NCBI GenBank assembly: GCA_013398055.1
Contig: VZRS01002790.1
Span: forward strand, 1 to 64,000
Reading direction: 5' to 3'
DNA from: Ifrita kowaldi
Taxonomy: Eukaryota > Chordata > Aves > Passeriformes > Cinclosomatidae
DNA length: 64,000 nt
The notes under the pieces are model-generated. The model did no database searches and was not told the origin of the DNA. It was given only the letters and a program-made list of their open reading frames with translations. Both the position numbers and the translations under genes were made by a program. Of the stretch, positions 1 to 12,413 are shown in pieces. Position 1 is the first letter of the stretch, and each line of letters starts with the position of its first letter.

Positions 1-384
1 TTTTTTTTTTTTTTAGCTCAGAACTGTCATTCCTCCTTTCAGAGTTTTTACTACAAAGAGAAGCACATTTGAATCTTTGAGTATTGAGGAGCTTTAGCTC
101 TAGGGCTGATGGTACTTCGTTTTTAATGAAGATATTCCTGCATTAATCTCAGAAGGACAGCTGGTTCCATTCCCCAGCTTCTCTGTTCCTTTCCTTTTAT
201 TGCAAAATTTCCTGATTCATAAAAAAACATACCTAGTAGTCTACATACCTGATAGTCCACATATCAGTTGTCCACAGGGCAACCTTCACCACAATATTAG
301 TGAAACACTATTCAGAAAGAATCTGAAAATTTAACAGAAAAAAACCTGAGTTGGTGATATCTAGAAGGTGGGTAAGCCACTGGT
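1..384. other. AT-rich unique sequence
   Basis: The window opens with a run of 14 T, followed by AT-rich sequence without recognisable repeat or coding content. Open frames that run leftward from here out of the neighbouring CR1 copy are antisense shadows of that element. Confidence 0.5.
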
Positions 385-1280
385 GGTTGTACCCTCAGCA
401 AATTTGCTGATGACACTAAGCTGAGTGGTGTACTTGACACACCTGAAGGATTGGATGACATCCAGAGGGAGCTGAACAAGCTCGAGAAGCGGTCCCATTG
501 GAATCTCATGAGGTCCAACAAGACCGAGTGCAAGGTGCTGTACCTGGGTCAGGGTAACCCCTGGTATCAGCACAGGCTGGGGGATGAACAGATGGAGAGC
601 AGCCCGGCCCAGAAGGACTTGGGGGTGCTGGTGGATGAGAGGCTGGACATGACCCAGCCATAGGCACTCACAGCCCAGAAAGCCAAACGTGTCCTGGGCT
701 GCATCCAAAGCAGAGTGGGCAGCAGGGCCAGGGAGGGGATTCTGCCCCTCTGCTCTGCTCTGGTGAAACCCCACCTGCAGTGCTGCATCCAGCTCTGGGG
801 TCCTCAGCACAGGAAGGATATGGACCTGTTGGAGCAAGTCCAGAGAGGGCCAACAAGCTGATCAGCGAGATGGAGCGAGAGATTTTCTCCTATGAGAAAA
901 GTCAAAGAGAACTGAGATTGTTCAGCCTAAGTGAGAAAAAGCTGTGACCTTTGGGGGTGACCTAATTGTGGCCTTCTAGTACCTGAAGGAAGCCTACAGG
1001 AAACATGGAGAAGGACTTTTTACAAGGGGAAGTAGTGACAGGACAAGGAGGAAACACGTGTAAAGATTTTCTTCCTAATACCTAATCTAAACCTACTTTC
1101 TTTTAGTTTTTTACTGAGAGGGTGGTGATGCTGCCCCATTCCTGAAAGTGTTCTTTAAACTTGCATTAAACTCTAAGCAAACAGGTCTGGTGAAAGGTGT
1201 CCTTTCCCAAAGAAGGTGTTTGGAACTATATGATCTTTGAAAGTCCCTTCTGACCCAAACTACTCTATGATTCTATGATT
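385..1280 (+). mobile_element. CR1 LINE, 5'-truncated 3' portion
   Basis: This is the 3' part of a chicken-repeat-1 (CR1) non-LTR retrotransposon in sense orientation. It opens in the conserved stretch encoding the end of the ORF2 reverse transcriptase (sequence like CTCAGCAAATTTGCTGATGA). It continues through the C-terminal coding part, which reads in frame at about 451-663 (residues resembling CKVLYLGQGNP and DLGVLVDERLDM) and then meets a TAG. The 3' UTR follows and ends in TTCTATGATTCTATGATT, the diagnostic CR1 tail. The 5' end, including the ORF1 and endonuclease regions, is missing, as is usual for LINE copies truncated during target-primed reverse transcription. Several stops and indels make it non-functional. 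I recognise the family from its consensus features; the 5' boundary is uncertain by about 30 bp. Confidence 0.92.
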
Positions 1281-2171
1281 GTGGTGAAGTAGTGGTATTT
1301 GACACTAGGCTTGGTATCTTGTAACTGATACTAAACCTCTAAGCAAGTTATGTGTGACCATGTAACTTTTAATAAATTCATACTTTAAAATAAAGCTCAA
1401 TTTCACAAACACTGCCATAGGAAAATATAATGTTGAACTTCATGAATAAAAACTGTAACCATAGAAGTGCTGAAATGAAAGTATAAGAGGACATTTAACA
1501 ACATTTGTATTCATAAAATGTACATATTATCTCAAGCACCATCATAACATCTGAGTCTGGAATGTGAACAACTGAGGCAAATGTGGGGTCAATGCTCTTC
1601 CAAGTGCACTGTACGCACAGTACGAATACAAACAATCTGAAGAGATAGAGAAGATTTAGAGACACAACATAAAAAAGAATTTGGGGTCATACACTCCTAC
1701 AGTTCAATAGGGTTTTTAAGTTCTCTGGAAATTTTCTCATGCAAACAGGCAAAATACGTGCCCTAATTTGATTAGTGATTTAGTCTGCAGGCTCTGAAAA
1801 TCTGAAACAATACTTGATTAAGAAACAGACCCTTTTCCTTTATTTGGAGAGTGCCTCTATCACTGAAGATTTAAGTTTCTCCTCTTTTTGTAGTTATTGT
1901 GAAAACTGAAATTCTTTCAAACACTAAATGACTAAAAATATGTATTTTTTTAATGTAAAAAGGTTAAAATTTTTGGTTGACAAGAAATTGCTGCCAATGA
2001 AAATATAAAAATAAACTGGGTTTGTAGCAGTTTTTCTAGAATCAATCTGAATTCTCACTTGCAACAATAAATGTGGTTTATTTTTCAATTTTTTTTTATT
2101 TTTAATAAAAGTAAAATACCGTCAAAGCTGTATGGTGAAAGGGAATATAAAATTATAAAATTTTATGTCAT
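1281..2171. other. unique AT-rich sequence
   Basis: Nothing recognisable lies between the CR1 copy and the class I LTR. The stretch is AT-rich with scattered short A and T runs. The only open frame (from 2071) runs into the adjacent LTR and has no coding character. Confidence 0.5.
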
Positions 2172-2233
2172 TGATGCCTGCAGAGGCCACCTAAAACAGA
2201 GACTAGACAAGAACAAGGGAATAAAGGTGGGTA

Positions 2234-2239
2234 TTTATT
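2234..2239 (-). promoter_or_regulatory. LTR polyadenylation signal
   Basis: AATAAA on the minus strand inside the class I solo LTR, about 95 bp downstream of its TATA box. The spacing fits the R region of a gammaretroviral LTR. Confidence 0.6.
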
Positions 2240-2328
2240 TGAAAGGCTTTCAAAGGCACACCCTGGCAAGCCAGAGGCTACATCCAAGATAGACCCCAAG
2301 ATGGATGACAGGTCACGAGTTCTTCACT

Positions 2329-2336
2329 CTTTTATA
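2329..2336 (-). promoter_or_regulatory. LTR TATA box
   Basis: TATAAAAG on the minus strand, in the expected place for the U3 promoter of the class I solo LTR at 2172-2607. It is intact in sequence; activity is unknown. Confidence 0.6.
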
Positions 2337-2820
2337 AGTTTGGTTCATTTATATATCAGGGTTAATTCTCCAATTAAAGCATCAGTTAGTGATGTAGTTT
2401 CCCCAAGCTCAGCCCCCTCTTAAGATGTTGGTTTATACTTTTTGGGCCTAGGATGGTCTATGTGTCCTTGAAGAGCAGCCCTGGAGGGGCTTTGTTATGT
2501 CTGCCTAGCATGAGAGAGCACAAGTTAACAGGTTACAAGAAGCTTCAGAGTTACACACTAGGCAGTACAGGATTTGAAAGATAAGAAAATTAAAACCTAA
2601 GGCATCATCATCATCAATGTTGCACTTAATTTGTCCAATAAAAGTAAACTTGACACAAAGTTTCCAGAAGTATGTAATGAACAAGCTGATCAGTTTTTTT
2701 CAGAGCCTTGACTTATTTAGGTTTTGGTAGTTGAACGGTGAAGATTTCACAAGCTCATTGGTCCATTCCAAATTCACCAACCCTGATTCTGTAAAATTCA
2801 AGTAAACTCAGACTTCCAAC

Positions 2821-2997
2821 AGAAGCTGTGGCTATCCCATCCCTGAGCGTGTTCAAGGCTCAGTTGGATGAGGCTTTGAGCAACCAGGTCTGGTGGAAAA
2901 TGTCCCTGCCAACGAAAGTGGGGGTCGGAACTAGATGATCTTTAAGGCACCTTCCAACCCAAACTACTCTATGATTCTATGATTCTATGATTCTATG
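2821..2997 (+). mobile_element. CR1 LINE 3' end (short copy)
   Basis: This sense-strand CR1 copy is truncated to the last 175 bp or so. It begins at GAAGCTGTGGCTATCCCATC, runs through the conserved 3' UTR (GAACTAGATGATCTTTAAGG) and ends in about three ATTCTATG repeats, the CR1 3' terminus. It carries no coding sequence. Confidence 0.92.
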
Positions 2998-5187
2998 TGA
3001 TTTTGAGGGAAATAAAAGTCCCAGCAATTTTCTACCATCCACTAACTGGCACAGAAATTTTAGTTCTGTCCTTTGTGGTGTGTCTTGAGAATATTAAACG
3101 TGCATGATTTTCTCTCTGAACAAAAAATTATAAAAATACTTCAACACCATGCTATAAAACAGACTTATTACAGTATTAAAAATAAAATTATTAAAATTGT
3201 AAAGAAGAAAGTAGCAGAAAATCACAGGTAAGGAAGAAGAAAATACATTCTCAGGAGTACAACCATGTGATCTTGCTGTCACGAGGCAGTGGTAATTTGT
3301 GCTTTAAACTGATATCTATATATGTCAAGTTTGTGCAGTTAGAAGCAGGATTTTGTGGGTTTTGAAGATTTGCTTTGGCTAGAGGCTTAATAACTTTTTC
3401 TTGTATATTTAAATATTCAGGTGAACTGGTCTTTAACTGCTTGGGGCTGACTGGGCAGAACAGAGACATGTGGCACGTTAGGCATCTAGAATATTAAAAA
3501 TGAGGATTCTCCTAGCATCACCTCATCCAATGAGAATATTTACTTAGTTTTCACCTTGTATCAAAGCAGAAGATTCCCCAAGAAAAATTACTCAGTTCAT
3601 CTAGCTGGCTAGACTGACTTGACAGAATCCTTGTGAAAGTGCTTCAGTTCAGTACCTTTGGGATGACAGCAGGACAGAAATCATAAAGTTTCTGAGGCAG
3701 ATTGGGGGAGACAGAGATCAGAAAAAGGATTCTGCTTTATTGTTCATAGTCCATGGCTCTTCTAAACAAATATAGTTTATCTTATTCTATTATCTAACTG
3801 CAACTGTTGCAACATGGGGCTTTCTGTCAAAGGGATGTCCCAGTATTTTCTCAGGATACTTTTTAGTTCATTTTGTAAAGCGTGTTTCCTTGCAAAGTGA
3901 AGGTAAGGACAAAAAGGTAGGTTCACATTCTCACTAATTTCTTTAAAGCTTCCTTTATCAAAGAAGAATCTAATCTCGTCTGAAAAGTGTTGATCTAGCA
4001 AATTAAATTCTCTGACTTTCAAGCAAAACCACTCTATAAAGATATAAGATAGCTGACTAAAACTCTACCAAATTTTTTAGTATAAACTTAGCCAAGGAGA
4101 GTTTGTACAGAGAATGCCCTGCCTTGTACAGAGAAGATGAAGAAGCAAGTTGTAAACCTTCAGTACCTTGAGAATTATAATCACCACTGTACCTGAGGAC
4201 TTGACCCTCTTGCTAAGGAACATTGAAGAATTTCTAAGGTCTTATAAACCCACAACGATGTAGGGGTGGGCAAAGCAGTCAAGAAAGAATCTGGCTGATG
4301 TGTAGACCCGACACACATTAGCCACATACGTTGCCATAAATATTTATGGTATGTGTAGGAATATCTTTGAAGCACACCAAAACCATCTTGGTCACATGAA
4401 GATCAACAATAAACAAAATCTGTAACTAAATAAACTGAAAAGGGATTTTTAATGTGGAGTAAATGGAGCAACAACAGGAGAATGAAGTCTAAAAGACCTT
4501 CTCTAACTTGAGACAGAAATTTACCAAGGAAAGTCAGCCAAATCAGCTGGATAGCTTAGGCTACCTAGAGTAATCCCTCTTCATTTGAAATAGGTAAAAT
4601 GAGCGCTTAGAAATATTTAAAGAGGATGGATTTCCAAGTTAACTGAATTAACTATCAAATGTAGTATCAGTGGGGTAAGGCAACTGCTATAGACTTGTAA
4701 ATTATGTAGGCTGCTTACGTTCCTTTAAGGTAAATATCTAAATATCCCTTAAGACCAAGGTTACTACTTGAAGGAGTTCAGGGAAATTGAAATTTTTATG
4801 AATCACAGGTTTGCAGATATCACTGTACAATCATCCCTTTAAGAATCCGTTTTAATCTTAAAAGACGTTACCTTCTTCAAGGGAAAATCCACACCTAGAT
4901 GAGAAAAAAAGCAATTTTGAGATATTACTGTCTCCTTGACCACACAGGGGACAATGACAACAATATGCAAAAGAGGTCAGGGATGTTTTGAGATTAGGGC
5001 ATACAAGAGAAATGGTAGACTTGACTTACCTTATTTAAACTAGGGAAAGATCACAAAAGATCTCATAAGACACAGGGTAATTTTTTTTATTTGGTCCTCA
5101 CCAGCACAAAGGATGTGATTCTAAATGCTGATGCTTGAGGCCAATACACTTACAGTGACTGATTTTCGTAATTTAGTATTTATACAA
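2998..5187. other. unique AT-rich sequence
   Basis: About 2.2 kb without recognisable repeats or exons. Open frames here are all under 85 codons, have low-complexity or random-looking composition and lack splice-site context. Confidence 0.5.
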
Positions 5188-5615
5188 TCATAGAGTGTCC
5201 TGAGTTGGAAGAGACAAAAATAATCTAAGGCCAACGCGTGGACCTGCACAGGGCATCCCCAAGAGTCACACTGTGTGCCCAAGAGCATTGTCCAAGTGCT
5301 TCTTGAACTCTGGCACTTTTCTGCCATGACAATTTCTCTGGGGAGCCTTTTCTGGTGCCCAATACTATCTGGGTGAAGAAGCTTTTCATAATACCTAACC
5401 TAAGCCTCCCCTGACAGAGCTTCCGGCCATTCCCTCAGTCCTGCCACTGACCACCAGAGAGAAGGGATCAGTGCCTGCCCTTCTGCTTCCCCATGTGAAT
5501 AAGTTGTGGAACACCACGAGATCTCTTCTCAGTGACCTCTTCTCCTGGCTGGACAAGTTGGGTGACCTCAGCTTAAGACGGCTTCATCTGGGCCCTTCAA
5601 CATTTCTGTAGCCCT
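5188..5615 (-). mobile_element. CR1 LINE fragment (antisense)
   Basis: This is an antisense CR1 copy. The left edge (AATCATAGAGTGTCCTGAG) is the degraded 3' tail. Reading leftward on the minus strand are the 3' UTR and the end of the ORF2 region; GGGAGCCTTTTCTGGTGCCC and CTCTTCTCCTGGCTGGACAA are conserved CR1 blocks as seen on the plus strand. The copy is quite diverged (single-base changes throughout and loss of most tail units), which suggests an older insertion than the one at 385. It is 5'-truncated near 5615. Confidence 0.88.
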
Positions 5616-7018
5616 TTCTGCAGGAACAAAAGCAGACATTCACTAGAGCTGCAGTCAGTTTAGAAATGTGACCAAAACAAAAATGAACCGACTTCTTGAA
5701 AAGAAGGTAAAAGAAAAAGACAGGCGGTGGAAGTCTTTGCAGGCAGCATGGAAGTTACTTGGGGACCACACTGGAAACAAAAAGTACATGGCACAAACTG
5801 TCAGGAAAGATTTTAGAGAGCACAGCTAAACATTATGGTTAGAGACTATGGTAAACACTATGGTAAAAAGAGCCACTAGAAGTGGTATTGTATCATTCAA
5901 AAACAAAAAAAAGGAATAATGTTCAAATAAATGCCATAGGGAGAATCAAAAAAACTAGGAAGGTAAGAGTGCTAGTGCAACAAAGCATGACAAAATGTTA
6001 TTTTACTAAAGAACTAGTAAAAGATAAGAAAGTCAACAACTAAGCTCTCTTCAAAATTGGAAGGAGGAAAAAATCTTCAGGGATAAAGTGATTGAGACAG
6101 AAGATAATACAACCATGATTGGTAGTGGTTTATTTACCAGCTTGTTTCTATATCCTGAACAAAAAAGCATACGCCAGTTTTTTTTAAAATATTCACTCTT
6201 AAATCAGGATTTGAACTCTCACTGATTAACAAGTAAATGCTGACAGCCATACTCATTCCTTCTTGCTCTTGTGTTTACATTGTTCATACAATAAAGAGGT
6301 AGAGTTCTTGAAAATATATCCTCAAATGACTTCCATGACCCTGCTGCTGTGTTATCACTGCTAACTCGGTTCCATAAAGCTCTTTTTTTTGAGTATTAGG
6401 GAAATTTCCCTCGTATTAGTCTCTTGTCCCTTCTGTTCTATACCTGCTTCACAAGGTCAGCTTAGATGCTGGCCTAGTTACCCCAGCCCTGATTCCCTCT
6501 GCTTTCACATGTCTTTATGAGCACCTTGCCCTCTGTACTGGCTACCTAGCAGGTCACACAGCTGTCCTTCCGCCTCCAGCCCCTAATGACATTTTCCCCA
6601 GACTGCTTTTCAGTTACCCATATCAACTTAAGGCCCCTTCTTAGACTCTGGGCTTAAGACACAAACTGTGGCTATTGTTTGACAATTTTTTCTGCATAAT
6701 ATTTAAGCCATGACTTTTTCTCTTCAAATATACAGGTATAGGTCCTTCAGAATCTCATTTGGCATACAATTTCCTTGACAATTTCAATCTTTCTCTCCTA
6801 GAGAGTATTTGGTACATTGCAATAAATACAGTTTTTCCATTCATCTTCAGACTTTTCACCCCTCTGTCTTCTTTCACTGTCTTGCTGCTCTGCATGGCAC
6901 TCAAATAAACTGATTGTTTTTACTTTGGCTATTCTATCAATATCAGCTCTATTTTTGTATGAAAAACCTGACTTTGAACTCTAATTATTCCAGGAAGCCA
7001 ATTTTTTAGTTAATTTAG
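5616..7018. other. unique sequence, slightly GC-enriched patch at 6.44-6.66 kb
   Basis: No family is recognised. A stretch at about 6440-6660 is richer in C (pyrimidine-rich with several GCC and CCAG blocks) than its surroundings and could be an old, unrecognisable repeat. A short local duplication of CTATGGTAAA lies at about 5848-5871. Confidence 0.4.
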
Positions 7019-7120
7019 ATTTTGGATTTTGGTGGGGTTTTTCGTTTGGTTGGTTTTTTGTTTTATTTGCTCGTTTGTTTGTTTTGGGTTTTGTATGGTT
7101 TTTTTTTCTTTTTCTCTTTT
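7019..7120. repeat. T/G-only low-complexity island
   Basis: About 100 bp composed almost only of T and G (TTTG, GGTTGG and poly-T blocks). It is the reverse complement of the C/A-only islands at 12.4, 38.4 and 47.8 kb and shares a CCAACCAAAC core with them (here GTTTGGTTGG at 7044-7053). It ends about 45 bp upstream of the ERVL LTR. Confidence 0.7.
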
Positions 7121-7165
7121 AAATCTTCATGCCTTTGCTGTTGTATTCTTGCATCTTTGAAAAAT

Positions 7166-7964
7166 TGTATTTGGTTTATGTTGCAAGGTTTTGATAATGA
7201 GAGTGGGAGGGTAGCAGGGGCGGTCCCTGTCTGGAGGCAGACACAGCTGGTTCCAGCCAGCTCCAACAGTCTCGTTGCAGGGCAGGGATGAGTAAGTGAA
7301 GGCAAAACACTGCCAGGCAGTCAGGCCTGAGGGGAACTGTGTGAGAAACAGCCCTGCAGTCCCAAGTGGAGAGAGAGAGCAGGAAACTTCCTGGCAGGGA
7401 TGCCTCTGCAGCCCCAGGAGGGAGAAACCGCATGGAGAAGGTGTTCTAGGTATCCACTCTGCAGGTTGTGAAGTACCCCACATCACAGCAGGGGGACATG
7501 TCCTGAAGGAAGATGCAGCCCATGGGAAGACCCCACACTCAAGTGGAGAAAAGTGTGAGGTGAAATGAGGGGGAAAGAGTAGCTGCTAGGGACTGACTAC
7601 AGGCCCATTTTCCATCCCCCTCTGCTGCTGGAGGAGAGGAAGTAGAGGAGTTTGGAATGATGGAGAAAAGCTGAGCCTGTGAAGAAAGGGGGCTTGGTTA
7701 AAGGCAGGTGGTTTATGTTTTTTGTCTTTGTTTCTTCTGGTCCAGCTCTACTCTTTAGTGGTTAAATTATGTGATTTTTCCTCAAGTTGTGTCTGTTCTA
7801 CTGATTGTGCTTAAGATATGTTGTCCTCAAGTGGTCAGTGGTCTCTCTGTCTCACCCCAAGCCAGGAAATATTGCATCTTATTTTCTCCCGTGTCCTGTT
7901 GAGGAGGGGCAGAGAGAAAGCAACTGAGTTGCTTCTGGCAGCTGGAAAAGGTCAACCCATCACA
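7166..7964 (+). mobile_element. ERVL-type LTR, diverged copy
   Basis: This LTR is of the same family as the complete one at 54263. It starts TGTATTTGGTTTATGTTGCA, comparable to TGTACTGGCTTTGCATGACA at the other copy, and ends ...AGGTCAACCCATCACA, comparable to ...AGGGTCAATCCACTACA. Shared internal landmarks are the block around TTTTCTCCCGTGTCCTGTTG / GAGGAGGGG near the 3' end and the conserved 5' start. It is about 270 bp shorter than the 54263 copy, partly because the internal repeat array is reduced. The polyadenylation signal of the other copy (AATAAA) is degraded here. Flanks AAAAT and GAAGT match at only 3 of 5 positions, so the target duplication is weak or lost. No internal retroviral genes are adjacent. 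Confidence 0.72.
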
Positions 7965-8490
7965 GAAGTTCCATGTAAATATTTACAAACTTCCCCAACA
8001 TCCATCTTAAAAATTGTCTTTTCATACACCACTTTGCTGTGGATTTTTATAAACACCATGATAATCATTAGTTTGATGATATATGAAAGGATTGGTTATG
8101 TTGATTATTAAAGTTGTATGTATTACTGTGTACCTTTGTCTCTTTTGGATGTAGACTATACAGCTTAAAAATTCCTGGGGGCGGGGATAATTTCGCCGTG
8201 CATGGTTATAGAGTGTGAATCAGACTACAGTACTGATTCATGGAGGGGGTCCCTTAAGGATACTTACACAGATAAGTAAAAGCAACCCCATTTTCTTCCC
8301 CTTACATTGCATTACTCCCACTTAAAATGTAAATATTTTAAATACAAATTTAGGACTATATACTTTTTCATTCATCTGTATATTCTAAAAACATCTCCAT
8401 ATTAAAATTTCCAGAATATTATTCAGTTACCACTAAAGACTCTTTCTGTACAACGTAAAATAAAACAGGATGGATATAGATGACCATCCT

Positions 8491-8557
8491 GGAGGATGGA
8501 GTAGATGACCGCTGGACCACTGGTACTTTACAGCCCAAATTATTGTGTGGTTCTAAG
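8491..8557 (+). mobile_element. probable CR1 3'-end remnant
   Basis: The order GGAGTAGATGACC ... CAGCCCAAATTATTGTGTGG-TTCTAAGG parallels the last 65 bp of CR1 (GGACTAGATGATC ... CAACCCAAACTATTCTATGATTCTATG). It is strongly diverged and lacks an intact tail repeat. A partial duplicate of the GATGGA/TAGATGACC motif sits just upstream at 8469-8485. Confidence 0.4.
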
Positions 8558-10703
8558 GAGTAAAAATCTCTCAAATCCTTATCAACAGGGAATTTATGCT
8601 GTGATAAGCAAAGTAGTTAAAAAAGTAGACTTTGTAGAATAGATCAGAAATCTGGCTGTAATTCCAAATAAAATACCTAATAGTGGAGCATTCACATGTA
8701 ATAAATCATTCCTAAATCTCATGTTAAGGACAGATTGGCTCTTCTCCAAGAAAAACAGCAAAACCATCTTAATTAATCACACACAGGACTACAATGATAC
8801 ACAAAGAATAATTACTACGTATTCTCTGGCTATCCTTCAAATATTTTTCAACTATTTTGAAAATATGTGCATGCACAAACACACACACGTGCACACATAT
8901 AGACACAGATTTTTGGGGAATAAATTGACTTCATAATTTCCTTAATATTTGATACACAGTGTGCATTTTACTCTTGGGAAATTTTTCCTAAAATGTCTTT
9001 CTTTCCTGTTTCCTCAAACATAAATTTCCAATAGTTTTGTTGTTTCTGTTAATTTTTTTTATTTTCTGGAATTATCCTAGCAAATGAGCTTACTAAGAAA
9101 AATGTTCTTAAATTGGCAAATATTAAAAAGAAGGAAGAAAAAGTAATTATGCACACAGATACAACATTTTCACAGTTAAAATCTAAGTTGCTTTCACCCA
9201 ATCAGGTAAGCAGAGGAAAATCCATTAAGTTTGTGATGCCACAGTAAGAATCAAATAATTCTGAGTAAAAATTCAGTTAATTGCTTTGGAATGTTGTGTA
9301 GATCTGCAAATGACAATACAGTGTATTCTTGAAACTGTCTGAAGTAGCAACTAAGTCTGAGAGGGGATGTGGAAAGATCAGGGAACATTCTCAAATAAAG
9401 GGGAAGACCCACTTAGGAGTCAGGAAGCGGGAAGAGCTGCTGAGGGGTCTCCCTTATGCTGTTGGTGTGTGTCCCTGAACAAGTCAGTCAAACCACTCTC
9501 AGTGAAGAGTCCCCACGAAGGGATGCTGACAGACTTGCTGAGCACAAGGGTCTCAGCTTTCCTGGGACAGTGACAGACAAATCAAATACTAAGGGTCAAG
9601 GAAGTCTCCTCTGTTCACATGACATGGGAAAAAGGAGTGCATTTAGTCTTCTTGACTTTTTAGATTTTGAACCATAGATGGGACAAGCTGCAGTTGGCAG
9701 CAAATGCCGTTAACTTGTTTTTTGATTGTTAGAAATTGTGTTTAGTTGTTAGTTTAATGAAACCAAACTGCTGAAAAATGACAATTGCAGCAAGTTTCAC
9801 TGCTATTGAAGAGTACAAGCATCACTGGTGAAAAATTGGAGGTAAACACCGAACTAGCCAAACTTCTTGTAAGCTTGCTAAGACAGACATACAAATTACA
9901 CCATTTCTTGCATCAGCTCTACTAATAATGAGCAACTTAATCTGAGAAATTAAATTCTGTCCTGTTGCTGTGATGCATATGGCTTAGAATGCATCATAAA
10001 CGAGTGGTCAAATTTGACTGAAAGTCTTTCTAGACAAAATTCTAGAGAAAGGGAGGAAGGGAGTACATAATTTTAATTATGATAACTTAACAAGGCTATT
10101 TACTGCTTACTGTCAAACTAAGACCAGTAATGTCTTTTATTGAAAGAAAAAGGGAATATCTAGTATCCTCATACCTTTAGAAATTAGTAAGAATTGTCCT
10201 TTTTTTTGTTCTTGACTCATAAGTATTACTCAGCCTTTATCTGTTCAAACTGGAATGTTGGTACAGAAAGACGTGTAGGATCAGATGTCTGTAGCCATGA
10301 CCCGTACTGTTCAGAGTATCCTTAAAGAGACAGTCAGAGGAAGGGTCTGTAGAATATCAAATCCCTCTGTACGGCTTTATGTTTGAAAGTAAAGTGGTCT
10401 TTCCATATCTTAGAGAAGGTGAAAGCCACATAATTGCTAGATGACATATGAGCAGAGCACCCAGAGCTCTCAGTTGTTTTTCACTGTATTGCCTTAAAAA
10501 ACGTCTCATAAACTGACAACTATTTTTCCTAGTTATTTTAAGCAGAAATTTTCTTGATTTTTCTAGTTAGTTTGAGTGATATTATCTTAAAATACCAGTT
10601 CAGGTTTTCCAATAATTAAAACCTATAGATGATGACAGGCAAAAGCATTTAAAAATCTGACTCTGCAGTTTACTGTAGCTTTTTTTCTGTCTGTATAACA
10701 TAA

Positions 10704-10718
10704 ACACACACACACACA
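10704..10718. repeat. (AC)n microsatellite
   Basis: A short (AC)7.5 dinucleotide tract. Confidence 0.8.
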
Positions 10719-12413
10719 GAGGCACGCATTTTGAAACTACATAGAAATGATACTTGCATATTTTTCTAGCCTGCAGGGAAAATCATTATAGCTTTTATCA
10801 TTGAGGGTATGAAAAATTCAACATTAAATTATTTTGAATTAATGGGAATTTTTTCTCTTAGGGCAGAAATAATACTGTGTGGTACCTCCTGGAAGCCAAA
10901 TAAGACAATTTCAGCCTCTTGGGAGGAGATACAACAGCTTCACAGAAGAAGCCTTTTGACTGACTTTCATTTAATTCCCAGTAGGTGTTTCATTTGCTCT
11001 TAAAGACTTAGTCATTATTTTTCCTTTTTATTCAGAACAAACATCTTTCTCTTCAATTGCAATAGAAAGGATCAAAACTCAAAGAGCTTACTTTTTCATA
11101 AAATATATGACATGCATATTTTCTTTCTAGAAGCAGTCTTCTGATTCATCCGAATGATGAACTAATACTGATGAATGAAAGGGAAGAATTAAATGTAAGT
11201 TTTTTCAGGTCCAATGAAAAAAGGAAATGTTGAAAAATAAATATATGGATAAGAAAAAATTTCAACCTGGCTTATCTGTTTTGACACATAACATTCCACA
11301 GATTAGAGTACCAACTGAAAAAAAAAAATCAGATCTAAAAAGGAAGCAGAACGGTTACATCTTTATCTTTTCAGAATTCAAAGGAAGGTAAAGTGCTCCA
11401 TAGGAGAAATATTAACAACATCATGAAGGGACCAAGAGAGGGAAGAGAAAAAAATTCCATGGACTCTACCAGAGATGCAAGTAGAACCTTGCAGGAAGAA
11501 ACAGAGAACATGGATCTCTCAAGTAGAGATACTGTAGGTAGATATAGACTAAGAACCTCTGAAACCAGAATTTATCTCCTCTACAACATTAAATACACTA
11601 AAGAGATTACCAAATTTCAGATAATCATATTACAAACTTAAGTTTTAAAAACTAGAACTCCCTAAATCAGTGCATTTTGGTACAAATATGTAGAGTCATC
11701 TTTCATGTCTTCTCCATCAGCAAAAGCTGTACAAGCTACCCTTTCTTTTCTACATATTTATAATACCAAATTTATATCCCATTCTGCATTTCTCAGGAAA
11801 CAATATTAACAAAGTATTTTATGTTCTCTCATAGTGAAAAAAATAGCCTATACAGAAAAGTACTTTTGCATTCCCTGGTTTGGTGTTTTTTCTTTCAAGT
11901 AGAAGACGAGAAAAATTAATGCAGCTAAGCCAAAGAGTAAGAATGCATATGCTCTAGGAGTGCTGTAAAAGTTCTCTACGGAGAATGCCTGACATGGGCA
12001 AAATGCATCTAGATGGAGAAAGGTGCATGCAGGTGCACAATCAGCACCCAGTTCAAGCTCATGAAAAGTTGGGAAGCAGAACCACAGGAAATTCAAGGGC
12101 TGCTGCTAAGAAATCTAAAGCTAAATGTTTAATTATGATTTTTATTAAATATATGACTTAAGAAAAACTGCAAGATTAAGACTTACTATAGCTTTAGGCA
12201 ATTTTTGAGATCTTCTCCTGAAACAAAAGCTACCTTTGATTCTTAGGCAAGTGTCTTTTCCCAATGTATGCAAAATACCTACAGAGTTAATAACAAGCCA
12301 TATAAATTTATATTACAATCAGATATTAAACTGTAGAGTTTGGTATGAAACAAACACACTGCAGAAAATCTATTCATCTTATACTGACTTTTCAGAAATA
12401 GAAAAGAACCGAA

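Larger units (their letters stand above)
2172..2607 (-). mobile_element. solo LTR of a class I (ERV1-like) endogenous retrovirus
   Basis: This is a complete 436-bp LTR. Its ends are perfect 7-bp inverted repeats (TGATGCC at 2172, GGCATCA ending at 2607). It is flanked by a perfect 4-bp target duplication TCAT (2168-2171 and 2608-2611), the duplication length expected of gammaretrovirus-type elements. Minus-strand signals set the orientation: a TATA box TATAAAAG at 2336-2329 and a polyadenylation signal AATAAA at 2239-2234, about 100 bp apart, leaving a U5 of about 60 bp. No gag, pol or env sequence lies on either side, so this is a recombined solo LTR. The sequence matches my memory of an LTR family common in bird genomes; I cannot give the family name with certainty. 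Confidence 0.88.

Noticed and set aside
361..837. 158-residue leftward open frame
   Set aside because: It is the antisense shadow of the sense CR1 copy at 385-1280, rich in Leu/Pro/Gln as expected for antisense CR1.
7127..7568. Several 80-119 residue frames on both strands
   Set aside because: All lie inside the ERVL-type LTR, overlap each other on both strands and have no retroviral domain.
11848..12096. 82-residue leftward frame with a membrane-spanning-like segment
   Set aside because: The first codon is TTG rather than ATG, the frame has no recognised family, and the hydrophobic run can arise from AT-rich sequence. I looked for an acceptor site and found only a weak AG without a good pyrimidine tract.
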